In this document: piece by piece, positions 1 to 7,894 of the stretch
Layout: the number at the start of each line of letters is the position of its first letter
Position numbering within the stretch: position 1 is the first letter of the stretch
Origin: JBNJEM01 sp051745935
GTDB taxonomy: Bacteria; Planctomycetota; Planctomycetia; Pirellulales; Pirellulaceae
Length of the DNA: 17,531 nt
Assembly (NCBI GenBank): GCA_051745935.1
Contig: JBNJEM010000082.1
Span: 1-17,531 of the forward strand
Reading direction: 5' to 3'
Notes under the pieces: model-generated
What the model was told of the DNA's origin: nothing
Database searches by the model: none
The model's input: the letters and a program-made list of their open reading frames with translations, nothing else
Translations under genes and position numbers: made by a program

Positions 1-777
1 GCGAAATCTTCCACTCTTCAATCAAGCACGCGCGACAAACTCGGGACAACCCACTTGTTCTATTTTGTCCGATTTTCGGGTTTTTCATCAGCCCACCCCG
101 TGGCTGGGCTGGTCAATAGTCGGGAAGCTGAATGGGATAGCGCAAATGCGCAGTGCGAGTCTGTTGCGCAACTTGTTATTTCACTGGGTACGCCAAGAGC
201 TTCAACACGATAGACACCTTCCGCCGTAACGTCACCTACGCCGAACACAGAGGCATCCTCAAATGCGCGACAATCACCTAAGAAATTGACCACCCCAGGG
301 CAACGGGGGGCTCGGCGAGGCGCGAGATCCCCCGTCTCGGCTCGGGGAGGCAAGCGATCCGGTCGTATCGAACGAAGACAACCGCGGCCCCTGGTTTCCT
401 TTTTGGGGCTTCAGTGTAATTCCCATGCGACCAGCAGCTCGATAAGATGCACGCCAAGGGACGGCTCAGAAACAACTGCGGCGTTTTTCGGAGGGTGGCA
501 CTGGCTGAGCGAGCGGCAAGACGCGTGCCCTCTCCAAAAAACGGGGATCGCGAGCGGAGCCAGTGTGCCGGACGATTCGGAGACACGTTGAATTGCGAAG
601 TTATTCTTGAGCGATCCCTAAGCTGGAACCGCACGCGAAAACGAAAACGGGCGGGGGGCCGCGAGTGCGGCTCACGCAAGGAGGGACGGCGCGGAGCCTC
701 TTTCCTACCGGAGGATTCCAGCCAACAACGGTATGGATCGAGACACTCACTGTTCGTTGCTATGGGATGCAAACACC
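1..777. other. Leading spacer with no supportable gene
   Basis: I see no recognisable gene here. Several frames are open by chance: plus frames from base 1 run to about 212 and 224, and minus frames cover 60-353 and 278-811. Their translations are rich in Ser, Arg and Pro and show no domain I know. The only internal structure I can point to is a degenerate duplication at 311-360. The 11-mer ggctcggcgag at 309-319 recurs on the opposite strand at 3012-3022, which suggests scattered GC-rich extragenic repeats. A promoter for the dehydrogenase should lie in the last part, but I cannot place it. A decayed gene in 60-353 (minus) cannot be excluded. Confidence 0.5.
311..360. repeat. Degenerate duplicated 20-mer, 30-bp period
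   Basis: Bases 311-330 and 341-360 are the same 20-mer with four differences (ctcggcgagg then cgcgagatcc, versus ctcggggagg then caagcgatcc). They are separated by 10 bases. It lies in a non-coding stretch, so it is more likely part of an extragenic repeat than of a protein. Confidence 0.4.
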
Positions 778-1809
778 ATGCAAAGTCGAGGACTTTTCGC
801 GAAGAAGCCATTGGACATTCAGGAGCGGGTGCGAACGATCGAATCGCCGGGGGTCGACGACGTCATTGTTCAGGTGCGGGCGTGCGGCATTTGCGGAACC
901 GACGTTAATTTCGCTCGCGATTGGACCGACGATCCCATGCCACTGGGCCATGAGATTTCGGGGGAAGTCGTCGAGGTGGGGGGATGCGTTACTCGGGTGC
1001 AACCCGGCGACACGGTCATCGTGGAAGACTGTACCATGTGCGGTGTCTGCGAAGATTGCAAGAGCGGTCAGCCGCAACTGTGCCGGAACATGTATGATCT
1101 GCAAGACCAGCCGGGAATCGGCGACTACCTGCGCGTTCGCCACAACAGTCTCGACCGCTATGAAGGGCTGGACCATGTATCGGCCAGTCTAACGGAACCG
1201 CTGGCCGTTTCGCTCACGGCCGTCTCTCACGCGCGAATCCCGGTGGGAGGCAGCGTGGTCGTGCTCGGCCCTGGCCCGTTGGGTCTGATGAGCGCTCGCG
1301 TGGCCAAGCTTCAAGGTGCCGGATATGTCGCAATCACGGGACTAGCCGCTGATACGCCGCGGGAACAGGCCCGCCTTGCGCTCGCGCCGCGATTTGGGTG
1401 CGACGATGTCTTCGAGGTCGGCAAGGACGATTTTGAACGCGAGATCAAACGCAAGTTTCCTCGCGGCGTCGATCGCGTCATCGTGTCGGCACCGCCGCGC
1501 AGTATCCCGGACGCTTTGAAGGTGATTCGATTTGGCGGCATTATCACGTTTTACGGCCTCGATTTCGGTGCCGGCAGCTGCGTGGAAATCGATATCAATG
1601 AACTGATTTTTCGCAAAATCTCCCTCATTCCCACGTTCGCCGAGCCGGCCATCAACTTTCCCGTGTCGAATCGACTTCTCCGCGAGGGACTTGTTGACGC
1701 CGATGCGTTAATCACTCACCAATTTCCCTATGAGGAAACCGGAGACATCATGCGGAAGATCATTGATGGCAGCGCGCCGATCGTCAAAGCCGTGATGGTG
1801 GGCGAGTAA
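778..1809 (+). CDS. Zinc-dependent medium-chain alcohol/polyol dehydrogenase
   Basis: A cytoplasmic NAD(P)-dependent oxidoreductase of the medium-chain (MDR) family, of the threonine/sorbitol dehydrogenase type. It has 343 residues, the usual family length. Catalytic zinc ligands are visible as Cys39 (in ACGICGTD), His58-Glu59 (GHE) and Glu140 (TEPLAVS). The structural zinc site is Cys88, Cys91, Cys94 and Cys102 with the classic 2-2-7 spacing. The nucleotide-binding glycines are in VVVLGPGPLGLM. I chose ATG 778 because the protein then starts like its family and GGGA lies 10 bases upstream. An in-frame ATG at 733 would add 15 unfamiliar residues, and its purine-rich GGAGG is 18 bases away, which is too far. 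The substrate cannot be told from sequence. The PIG-L deacetylase is next on the same strand, but about 300 bases of repeats intervene, so co-transcription is uncertain. Confidence 0.9.
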   Translation: MQSRGLFAKKPLDIQERVRTIESPGVDDVIVQVRACGICGTDVNFARDWTDDPMPLGHEISGEVVEVGGCVTRVQPGDTVIVEDCTMCGVCEDCKSGQPQLCRNMYDLQDQPGIGDYLRVRHNSLDRYEGLDHVSASLTEPLAVSLTAVSHARIPVGGSVVVLGPGPLGLMSARVAKLQGAGYVAITGLAADTPREQARLALAPRFGCDDVFEVGKDDFEREIKRKFPRGVDRVIVSAPPRSIPDALKVIRFGGIITFYGLDFGAGSCVEIDINELIFRKISLIPTFAEPAINFPVSNRLLREGLVDADALITHQFPYEETGDIMRKIIDGSAPIVKAVMVGE

Positions 1810-1824
1810 CCGCGATTTGGTTTC

Positions 1825-2065
1825 CGCAGCCGTTGACGGGTGCCGTTACACGGCGTGGATCCGGGAGTCCGCGGCATGTGCGCCTTGACAAGTCGTCCTT
1901 CAAGATGTGCGATGGAAGTGTGAACGTCCGCGGATACATTTCACGCGGTTCGATTGTTGCGGGTGGAACGCTGCCCGACGCAAGCCGTCCTCCCGTTCGT
2001 CGGACTCGCGGCGGAGAACGTCATTCGCGACCGGTATAACAGTCTTTTTGCCCGTGAACGGTTAC
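1825..2065 (+). repeat. Family 1 extragenic repeat, copy A, interrupted
   Basis: It begins with a decayed version of the 26-bp palindromic module (1825-1850; five differences from the copy at 11373-11398). It continues through a block around 1890-1934 that closely matches 17216-17265, including the 19-mer ccgcggata-type end, and finishes with tttttgcccgtgaacggttac (2045-2065), matching the end of copy C. Between the two matching blocks lies the family 2 element. The ends carry short inverted repeats of the type CGTTCACGGG / CCCGTGAACG; the left one is mutated here (cgttgacggg). Confidence 0.8.
1935..2038 (+). mobile_element. Family 2 short element (MITE-like), nested copy
   Basis: These 104 bases align without gaps to 7697-7800, with about 11 differences by my count. 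The best conserved core is the run from cccgacgcaagccgtcctcc onward. It starts TACATTT and ends CCGGTATA, so TA flanks both ends. It sits inside family 1 copy A exactly where copy C (break after ggata at 17265) lacks it. It has no coding capacity of its own and so would be non-autonomous. TA-flanked insertion resembles IS630/mariner-derived MITEs, but no transposase is present to test this. Confidence 0.65.
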
Positions 2066-2114
2066 GGATTTCGTTCTCGGGTCACAACACTACGGGGAAG
2101 GCGGGACACGAAAA

Positions 2115-2921
2115 ATGCCGAAGTCACGGACAGCGTTTGCCATTGGGGCGCATCCCGATGACGTGGAATTCAGCATGGCGGGGACGCTCTCACTGCTCGC
2201 CCAGGCCGGATTCGAGCCTCACATGATGAACGTCTCCTGGAGCAATCTCGATAGTAACGAGCTGCCGCCAGAGGAGACCGCGAGCCTGCGGTTGAACGAA
2301 GCCCGCAATGCCGCTCAAGTGATTCACGCGGTCCATCACGAGCCCTTTGCCTACGATCTATTGATCCTATACGAGGAAGAATTGCTGCGGCGAATGCTGG
2401 CCGTGATTCGGGAAGTACAACCTACTATCGTGTTGCTTCCCTCCTTGAACGACTACATGGAAGATCACACCAACACCGCCCGACTGGTTGTGACGGCCTG
2501 TTTCAGTCGAGCGATGAGACGCTTTATCAGTAATCCGCCTCGGCAACCGACCGACCAGGATGTCTATCTATACCACGCGCAACCGCACCTGAATCGGGAC
2601 GGCATGCGGGAGTTCGTGGTACCGAATCTCATGGTGAATATCTCCAGTGAAATGGACACCAAACTCAAGATGCTCGCTTGTCACGAAAGTCAGCGAGAGT
2701 GGCTGGGAGATACCCAAGGGTTGGACGACTATCTCGAGAGCATGCGGCGGGCGGGTCTGGAGCTGGCGGAGATGTTGCGAACTCAGGAGTGGACATACGC
2801 CGAAGGCTTCCGGCAACACAGTCACGTCGGCTTCTCGCGGCGCGACCACGACTTGCTGGCCGAAGTGCTTGGAGACAAGGTGGCATCGCGTGCCGCTTTT
2901 CGCCAGGCGACGGGGCGTTGA
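2115..2921 (+). CDS. PIG-L family deacetylase (LmbE-like)
   Basis: A 268-residue zinc-dependent N-deacetylase of the PIG-L/LmbE fold, whose members remove acetyl groups from amino sugars such as GlcNAc-inositol, N-acetylglucosamine or bacillithiol precursors. The N-terminal zinc motif AHPDDVE is at residues 12-18 (His13, Asp15 and Asp16), with the usual preceding hydrophobic strand (AFAIG). The second metal-binding region is DYMEDHTNTARLV with His118. Length is normal. ATG 2115 is preceded by GGCGGGA about 8 bases away. There is no signal peptide, so it should be cytoplasmic. The natural substrate is unknown. It releases acetate, which the acs gene downstream could capture, but a 293-base gap separates them and this link is an inference. 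Confidence 0.88.
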   Translation: MPKSRTAFAIGAHPDDVEFSMAGTLSLLAQAGFEPHMMNVSWSNLDSNELPPEETASLRLNEARNAAQVIHAVHHEPFAYDLLILYEEELLRRMLAVIREVQPTIVLLPSLNDYMEDHTNTARLVVTACFSRAMRRFISNPPRQPTDQDVYLYHAQPHLNRDGMREFVVPNLMVNISSEMDTKLKMLACHESQREWLGDTQGLDDYLESMRRAGLELAEMLRTQEWTYAEGFRQHSHVGFSRRDHDLLAEVLGDKVASRAAFRQATGR

Positions 2922-3214
2922 ATCCTTGCCCTTGGCGGCCGCCACGGCGGCCGGCAACCGGGACCTGCTGGCGGGGGGCGATCGAGTGATCCGCATCGGT
3001 CTGGCTTGACGCTCGCCGAGCCGGCGGGACGTCCCCGTTGTTCGGCGGGCTCCCACCTCGTCGGCGGCTTCCCCCCGCTTGTCGCTTATCGAAAATCGCT
3101 GTAGTGTAAGCAGTTCTTGGTCGTTAGGGGCCGTTCGCCGGTCCCACCACGGGTTTGAGTACAAATATCCATGTTCAGCCTTTCCTGAATTGCATCCAAA
3201 GGAGTTCGTGAGCA
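2922..3214. other. Spacer upstream of acs with GC hairpins
   Basis: No gene. It holds a perfect 7-bp stem hairpin with a 2-base loop at 2937-2952 (ggccgcc / ggcggcc), just after the deacetylase, and a smaller one at 3014-3026 (cgccg agc cggcg). Neither is followed by a T tract, so they are weak terminator candidates. The acs promoter probably lies in the AT-richer part after 3090, but I cannot define its boxes. The SD aaaggag at 3198-3204 serves acs. Confidence 0.5.
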
Positions 3215-5179
3215 ATGCCAGAACAATCGTCCAGCAGTAGCGGAAGCAAGTTGATTCCTCCAAAGCCGGAATTCGCCGCCAAGGCACATTGCCCCTCTTT
3301 CGAGTCATACGAGGAGATGTACAAGCGGTCCGTGGAGGATCCGGAGGGATTCTGGGGTGAAATTGCCGACACCTTTGTTTGGGAGCGGAAGTGGGACGAA
3401 GTTTGCGATTACAGCTTCGAGGGCGATGTCCACATCAAGTGGTTCACCAATGGCAAGACAAACTTGTCGGTCAACGCCTTGGATCGCCATTTGGAGACCC
3501 GCGGGGATCAACCGGCCCTTATCTGGGAAGGCAATGAACCAGGGGAGCAATCTCAGCTGACGTATAAGGAGCTGCACGCGGAGGTGTGCAAGTTTGCCAA
3601 CGCCTTGAAGTCTCTCGGGGTGAAAAAGGGAGACCGGGTCTGCTTGTACCTGCAGATGATTCCGCAGTTGCCCGTGGCGATGCTCGCCTGTGCCCGGATT
3701 GGCGCCATTCATTCGGTGGTTTTTGGGGCCTTTAGCGAGGATTCGTTGCGGGATCGCATCCAGGACTCGGAATGCACGATCCTTATCACGCAGGACACGG
3801 CGCTTCGCGGCAAGAAAAACGACATCGCGATGAAGTCGAAGGCCGACAAAGCCGTTGCTGAATGCCCGAGCATCAAGGATGTGGTGGTGGTACAACGCAC
3901 GGGGCTTGAGGTTTCGATGCAATCTGGACGCGACCATTGGTGGCACGAGCTGACCGAGAAGGCCGATGCCCAATGCGACCCCGTTTGGCTGGATGCCGAG
4001 GACCCGCTCTTTATCCTTTACACCTCGGGGTCCACGGGAAAACCGAAGGGCGTATTGCACACCACCGCTGGTTACATGGTCTACACCACCACGACGTTCC
4101 GCTATGTGTTTGATTACCATGACGGAGACATTTGGTGGTGCACGGCGGACATTGGCTGGATCACGGGCCATTCCTACATCGTGTACGGTCCGCTCTGTGC
4201 CGGGGCGACCAGCGTCATGTTTGAAGGGGTTCCCACCTATCCGGACGCGGGACGCTTCTGGGATGTCGTCGATAAGTACAAAGTAACCCAGTTCTACACC
4301 GCCCCCACGGCGATTCGGGCATTGATGCGATCAGGTGAGGAGCCGGTCGAAAAGCGGGATCTCTCCAGTCTGAAATTGCTGGGAACCGTGGGCGAGCCCA
4401 TCAACCCGGACGTCTGGCTCTGGTACTATCGGACGGTGGGGAAGGAGCGTTGCCCGATCGTCGACACGTGGTGGCAAACCGAAACGGGCGGCATCCTCAT
4501 CACCCCGCTGCCCGGGGCTCACACGTTGAAACCGGGCAGTGCCAGTCGGCCCTTCTTTGGCGTTGAGCCGATCATCGTGGACGATCATGGGAACCCGGAG
4601 CCCAAGGGCACGGCGGGCAAACTCTGCATTCGGAAGCCGTGGCCCGGCATCATGCGCACCACGTGGGGAGATCACCAGCGGTTCGTGCAAACCTACTTCA
4701 GCACGTTCAAGGGCCTGTATTTCTCCGGCGACGGATGCCGCATCGACGACGATGGCGATTACTGGCTGCTGGGACGCGTTGACGATGTCATTAACGTCTC
4801 GGGACACCGCCTGGGCACGGCCGAAGTCGAAAGCGCGTTGGTCAGTCACGAGGCGGTGGCGGAAGCCGCCGTGGTGGGGTGCCCTCACGAAATCAAGGGG
4901 CAGGGCATCTACGCCTACGTGACACTCCGTCAAGGAACGGAACCCTCCGATGACTTGATGAAAGAATTGGTCAAACACGTTCGGGCTGAGATCGGTCCGA
5001 TCGCGACCCCCGACGTGATCCAATGGGCCAGCGGGTTACCCAAAACAAGAAGCGGCAAGATCATGCGCCGCATCCTCCGCAAGATCGCTGAAAACGAACC
5101 GGACAAAGTAGGGGACATCAGTACGCTGGCCGACCCCTCGGTCGTGGACGATCTCATCACGAATCGGCCCAATCAGTGA
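3215..5179 (+). CDS. acs: Acetyl-CoA synthetase, AMP-forming
   Basis: Converts acetate, ATP and CoA to acetyl-CoA, AMP and pyrophosphate through an acetyl-adenylate. It is a cytoplasmic member of the ANL superfamily and at 654 residues is the full family length. Motifs in order: the phosphate-binding loop YTSGSTGKPKG (269-279), VGEPINPD, WWQTETGG (from Trp419, the Trp that shapes the small acyl pocket in Acs), YFSGDGCRIDDDGDYWLLGR with the hinge Asp, DDVINVSGHRLGTAEVE, and the C-terminal LPKTRSGKIMRR with catalytic Lys615. In well-studied Acs enzymes this lysine is the one switched off by acetylation by Pat-type GNATs. A strong SD (aaaggag, 3198-3204) lies 10 bases before ATG. A terminator hairpin follows at 5205-5236, so acs is probably transcribed separately from the next gene. 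Confidence 0.97.
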   Translation: MPEQSSSSSGSKLIPPKPEFAAKAHCPSFESYEEMYKRSVEDPEGFWGEIADTFVWERKWDEVCDYSFEGDVHIKWFTNGKTNLSVNALDRHLETRGDQPALIWEGNEPGEQSQLTYKELHAEVCKFANALKSLGVKKGDRVCLYLQMIPQLPVAMLACARIGAIHSVVFGAFSEDSLRDRIQDSECTILITQDTALRGKKNDIAMKSKADKAVAECPSIKDVVVVQRTGLEVSMQSGRDHWWHELTEKADAQCDPVWLDAEDPLFILYTSGSTGKPKGVLHTTAGYMVYTTTTFRYVFDYHDGDIWWCTADIGWITGHSYIVYGPLCAGATSVMFEGVPTYPDAGRFWDVVDKYKVTQFYTAPTAIRALMRSGEEPVEKRDLSSLKLLGTVGEPINPDVWLWYYRTVGKERCPIVDTWWQTETGGILITPLPGAHTLKPGSASRPFFGVEPIIVDDHGNPEPKGTAGKLCIRKPWPGIMRTTWGDHQRFVQTYFSTFKGLYFSGDGCRIDDDGDYWLLGRVDDVINVSGHRLGTAEVESALVSHEAVAEAAVVGCPHEIKGQGIYAYVTLRQGTEPSDDLMKELVKHVRAEIGPIATPDVIQWASGLPKTRSGKIMRRILRKIAENEPDKVGDISTLADPSVVDDLITNRPNQ

Positions 5180-5204
5180 GGCGACAAACGTCGTTCCGTT
5201 GAAT

Positions 5205-5236
5205 GGCCCGGCGAGATGATCTCGGCTCGCCGGGCC
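5205..5236 (+). terminator. Rho-independent-type terminator after acs
   Basis: A perfect 11-bp stem, ggcccggcgag (5205-5215) pairing with ctcgccgggcc (5226-5236), with a 10-base loop. It starts 25 bases after the acs stop and is followed by ccctttcc, a short pyrimidine run with three Ts. The T tract is weak, but position and stem strength fit termination of acs. Confidence 0.7.
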
Positions 5237-5345
5237 CCCTTTCCTCGCGGATCGTGCGACGCGGTAGGGGACAAACGACCGCTAGTGCAAGCACCGATCG
5301 ACCATTACGTTTGTTATGACCATGGCCTGCGAATGAATGCGTGAA

Positions 5346-5378
5346 GCGTGGTTTGCGCCACGCCGCTCAATTTAGCGG
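5346..5378 (+). promoter_or_regulatory. Two adjacent small hairpins in leader of acyl-CoA synthetase
   Basis: gcgtgg / ccacgc (5346-5351 with 5358-5363, 6-bp stem) is followed directly by ccgct / agcgg (5363-5367 with 5374-5378). The second ends 6 bases before the SD gaggg (5385-5389) of the ATG at 5394. They could affect translation initiation or mRNA stability. There is no sign of a known riboswitch. Confidence 0.3.
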
Positions 5379-5393
5379 AGCGAAGAGGGTCTC

Positions 5394-7553
5394 ATGCCGG
5401 AAACATCTCCTACCCAAACATCCTCATCGAGGGATCTGTCCAAATTCTTTTGTCCCAGCTCAATTGCCGTCGTGGGGGCGTCTCGGAAGGAAGGATCGGT
5501 CGGTCACGCCTTGGTACGCAATTTGATCTACGGGGGATACACCGGAGTGATTTACCCGGTGAATCCGAAGGCGAAGGGGATCCAGGGCATCCCGTGTTTC
5601 CCCGATCTAAAAAGCATCGGTTTCGCGCCCGACATGGTGGCCGTGGTGTTACCCGCCCAGCACGTGGAACCGGTGATGCGTCAGGCGGCGGACATGGGAA
5701 CACGGCACCTGTTGGTCATCTCGGCCGGCTTCAAGGAAGTGGGTGGCGAGGGGGTGGAACGGGAGAATCGGATCAAGCAAATTGCTCGCGAAAACGAGAT
5801 TTCGGTGATCGGGCCCAACTGTTTGGGCCTGATCAATACGGCCCCCGAGGTTTCGATGAACGCCACGTTCGGGCGAGACATGCCCCCGCATGGCCATCTC
5901 GGCTTGATTTCCCAGAGCGGAGCGTTGTGTGCCGCGCTGCTCGACTACGCCAAGGGTCGCGGCATTGGGTTCTCTCAGTTCGTCAGTTTCGGTAACAAGT
6001 GCGACGTCGACGAGGTTGATCTGCTGCGGTCGATCGCCGCGGACCCGAACACCCATGCCATCATGATGTATGTGGAGGACATCGGGAACGGGCCTCGGTT
6101 TCTGGAAGCGGCGCACGAGATCACGCACGGGTCGCCACCCAAACCGATTTTGGTCATCAAAAGTGGACGCACGGCCGAAGGGGCCGCCGCCGCCGCCTCG
6201 CACACCGGGTCGCTGGTCGGCTCCGACAATCTGTACAACGCATTGATGACTCAGGGGGGCGCGTTCCGAGTCGAAACCGTGTCTCAGCTGTTTGACTTAG
6301 CGGAGATTTTCACGGACCCGTCGCTGCCGCGGGGCAACAAGACCGCCATTATTACCAATGCGGGAGGCCCGGGCATCATGGCCACCGACGCCTGCATTCG
6401 GCATGGCCTGCAGCTGGCGAAATTCCGCGAATACACGAAGAAGTCGCTCCAGTTCCAAATGCCGTCGGTCGGGAGCATCAAGAACCCGGTGGACGTGATC
6501 GGTGATGCCCGCCACGACCGGTATCGAGCGGCGTTGGACGCGGTGTCCGCGGACGATCAAGTCGATCAGGTGCTCGTGATCGTCACTCCGCAAACCATGA
6601 CCGATGTGACGCGCATCGCCCAGGTGATTGGAGAAACCAAGCAGTTCTGCAACAAGCCAGTCGCCGCCTGCTTAATGGGACTGACCGATGTCTCCAGCGG
6701 CGTCGACATGCTCCGAAGCCAGTATGGGGTTCCCACGTTCGCGTTTCCCGAAAACGCCATGCGGGCTCTGGCCGCCAAGTCGCGGTTTGGCCGCTGGGTG
6801 CATTCGGAGGTCAAGGGCGTGAAATCGTTCGAGGTGGACAGGGAGGGGGCCGCCACCTTGTTCAAGCAAGAATTGGCTGAAGGCCGTCCTAGACTGATCG
6901 AGCTGACCGCGCTGGGGGCCTTGGAGCGGTATGGGTTCCCCACGGTTCCCTACAAGCTGGCAACCACGGCCGATGAAGCGGTGTCGGCGGCCGAAGCGAT
7001 TGGGTATCCGGTCGTGATGAAGATTTCCGGCCCCCGGATCCTGCACAAGACGGACATCGGTGGGGTGACGCTTAATCTCGACGGTGAAAAGGCCGTTCGC
7101 GAAAGCTACGACGAAATGCTGCGGAACGCGCGAGGGCATCTGGGCGAGGAGACGGAAATCTGGGGCGTGGTGATCCAAAAGATGCTGAAACCGGGCAAGG
7201 AAGTCATACTGGGGGTGACGCGCGACCAACGATTCGGCCCCGTGCTCATGTTCGGCCTGGGAGGCATCTACACGGAGACGTTTCGGGATGTCGCGTTCCG
7301 CTTGGCGCCGATTCGAGAGAATGTCGCGCTGGAGATGATTCGTGAGATCCGGTCGATCCAGTTGTTGGAGGGGGTGCGGGGTGAGCCGCCATCCGATTTG
7401 GCGGCCGTTTCCGAATGCCTCTTGCGACTCAGCCAATTCGTGACCGATCACCCCGTGATCAGCGAACTGGATATCAACCCGTTACTGGTTTACCCACGCG
7501 GTCAAGGCGTCATGGTAGCGGACGCTCGCATCATTTTGTCCGAACAAGAATAG
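5394..7553 (+). CDS. ADP-forming acetate/acyl-CoA synthetase, fused alpha-beta
   Basis: Interconverts acyl-CoA + ADP + Pi with acid + CoA + ATP through phosphohistidine. It has 719 residues in the fused alpha-beta order: an N-terminal Rossmann CoA-binding domain (about 15-110, VGASRKEGSVGHALVRNL), two succinyl-CoA-ligase-like domains (about 150-470), and a C-terminal ATP-grasp domain (about 495-715). The catalytic histidine is His270 in AAASHTGSLVGSD. The beta-side histidine is His551 in ILHKTDIGGV. Both are kept, so it looks enzymatically active, unlike the Pat protein acetyltransferases, in which this scaffold is catalytically dead and carries a C-terminal GNAT. No GNAT is attached here; the next gene carries one instead. 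ATG 5394 has a close SD gaggg 4 bases upstream. Substrate range (acetate, propionate, aryl acids) cannot be read from sequence. Confidence 0.93.
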   Translation: MPETSPTQTSSSRDLSKFFCPSSIAVVGASRKEGSVGHALVRNLIYGGYTGVIYPVNPKAKGIQGIPCFPDLKSIGFAPDMVAVVLPAQHVEPVMRQAADMGTRHLLVISAGFKEVGGEGVERENRIKQIARENEISVIGPNCLGLINTAPEVSMNATFGRDMPPHGHLGLISQSGALCAALLDYAKGRGIGFSQFVSFGNKCDVDEVDLLRSIAADPNTHAIMMYVEDIGNGPRFLEAAHEITHGSPPKPILVIKSGRTAEGAAAAASHTGSLVGSDNLYNALMTQGGAFRVETVSQLFDLAEIFTDPSLPRGNKTAIITNAGGPGIMATDACIRHGLQLAKFREYTKKSLQFQMPSVGSIKNPVDVIGDARHDRYRAALDAVSADDQVDQVLVIVTPQTMTDVTRIAQVIGETKQFCNKPVAACLMGLTDVSSGVDMLRSQYGVPTFAFPENAMRALAAKSRFGRWVHSEVKGVKSFEVDREGAATLFKQELAEGRPRLIELTALGALERYGFPTVPYKLATTADEAVSAAEAIGYPVVMKISGPRILHKTDIGGVTLNLDGEKAVRESYDEMLRNARGHLGEETEIWGVVIQKMLKPGKEVILGVTRDQRFGPVLMFGLGGIYTETFRDVAFRLAPIRENVALEMIREIRSIQLLEGVRGEPPSDLAAVSECLLRLSQFVTDHPVISELDINPLLVYPRGQGVMVADARIILSEQE

Positions 7554-7894
7554 CGTTTTGTCACGGCTAAAAACTCGGGGGACTCCGCCCGTGCTCCTTC
7601 GCCGACCTGGCAAGGCGCCAACAGCGCGGAGGCCGTACTAAGCCGCCCTGGAACCAAGTGGTGGCCAACCAGTAGGGTGCCTTCCCCCGAGGGAGTTATA
7701 TTTTAGGCGGTTGGATTTTTCCGGGTGGAAAGCGGCCCGACGCAAGCCGTCCTCCCGTTGGTCGGACTCGCGGCGGAGAAAGTCATACGCGACCGGTATA
7801 CGTTGGCCGGGTTGGAGACGCGACCAATCGGCTTATACTCACCGGATAGGCACCGAAGCACGGAACCCGAATACCCAGAGGAGTTCTTCTAGCC
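7554..7894. other. Spacer before CoA-transferase/GNAT gene
   Basis: No gene. Bases 7697-7800 are a family 2 element. The remaining ~140 bases upstream are GC-rich without a hairpin I trust as a terminator, and the ~90 bases downstream must hold the 5' leader of the next gene. The SD gaggag is at 7878-7883. An open frame across 7711-7914 translates the repeat and is not a gene. Confidence 0.6.
7697..7800 (+). mobile_element. Family 2 short element (MITE-like), stand-alone copy
   Basis: A 104-base element, gap-free alignable to 1935-2038 (about 89% identical by eye). Its first 28 bases match 17504-17531 with one difference. The ends are TATATTTTAGGCGG and GCGACCGGTATA, so TATA occurs at both termini. 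It lies about 95 bases upstream of the CoA-transferase/GNAT start codon and may carry or displace promoter signals. It encodes no protein. Confidence 0.75.

Larger units (their letters stand above)
1810..2114. other. Repeat-filled spacer between dehydrogenase and deacetylase
   Basis: This spacer is almost wholly repeat: a family 1 element (1825-2065) interrupted by a family 2 element (1935-2038). Only the last ~50 bases before the deacetylase are unique. Apparent reading frames across it are repeat translations, since similar peptides arise from the other family 2 copy at 7697. No gene is called. Confidence 0.7.

Noticed and set aside
60..353. Minus-strand open frame of 97 codons
   Set aside because: The same bases are open in several frames. 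No recognisable family and no SD; a decayed gene is possible but unsupported.
733..777. Upstream ATG for the dehydrogenase
   Set aside because: Adds 15 residues not typical of the family. The only good SD-like sequence is 18 bases away, and ATG 778 fits better.
278..811. Minus-strand open frame of 177 codons
   Set aside because: Arg/Ser/Pro-rich translation with no domain. It overlaps the start of the dehydrogenase gene and runs over a GC-rich duplicated stretch.
1833..2226. Three overlapping plus-strand open frames before the deacetylase
   Set aside because: They translate family 1 and family 2 repeats; the family 2 copy at 7697 yields a similar peptide.
2937..2952. Terminator for the PIG-L gene
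   Set aside because: Strong short hairpin but no T tract; mentioned only within the spacer entry.
3150..3180. Promoter for acs
   Set aside because: ttgagt and AT-rich bases are present, but spacing and a -10 box are not convincing.
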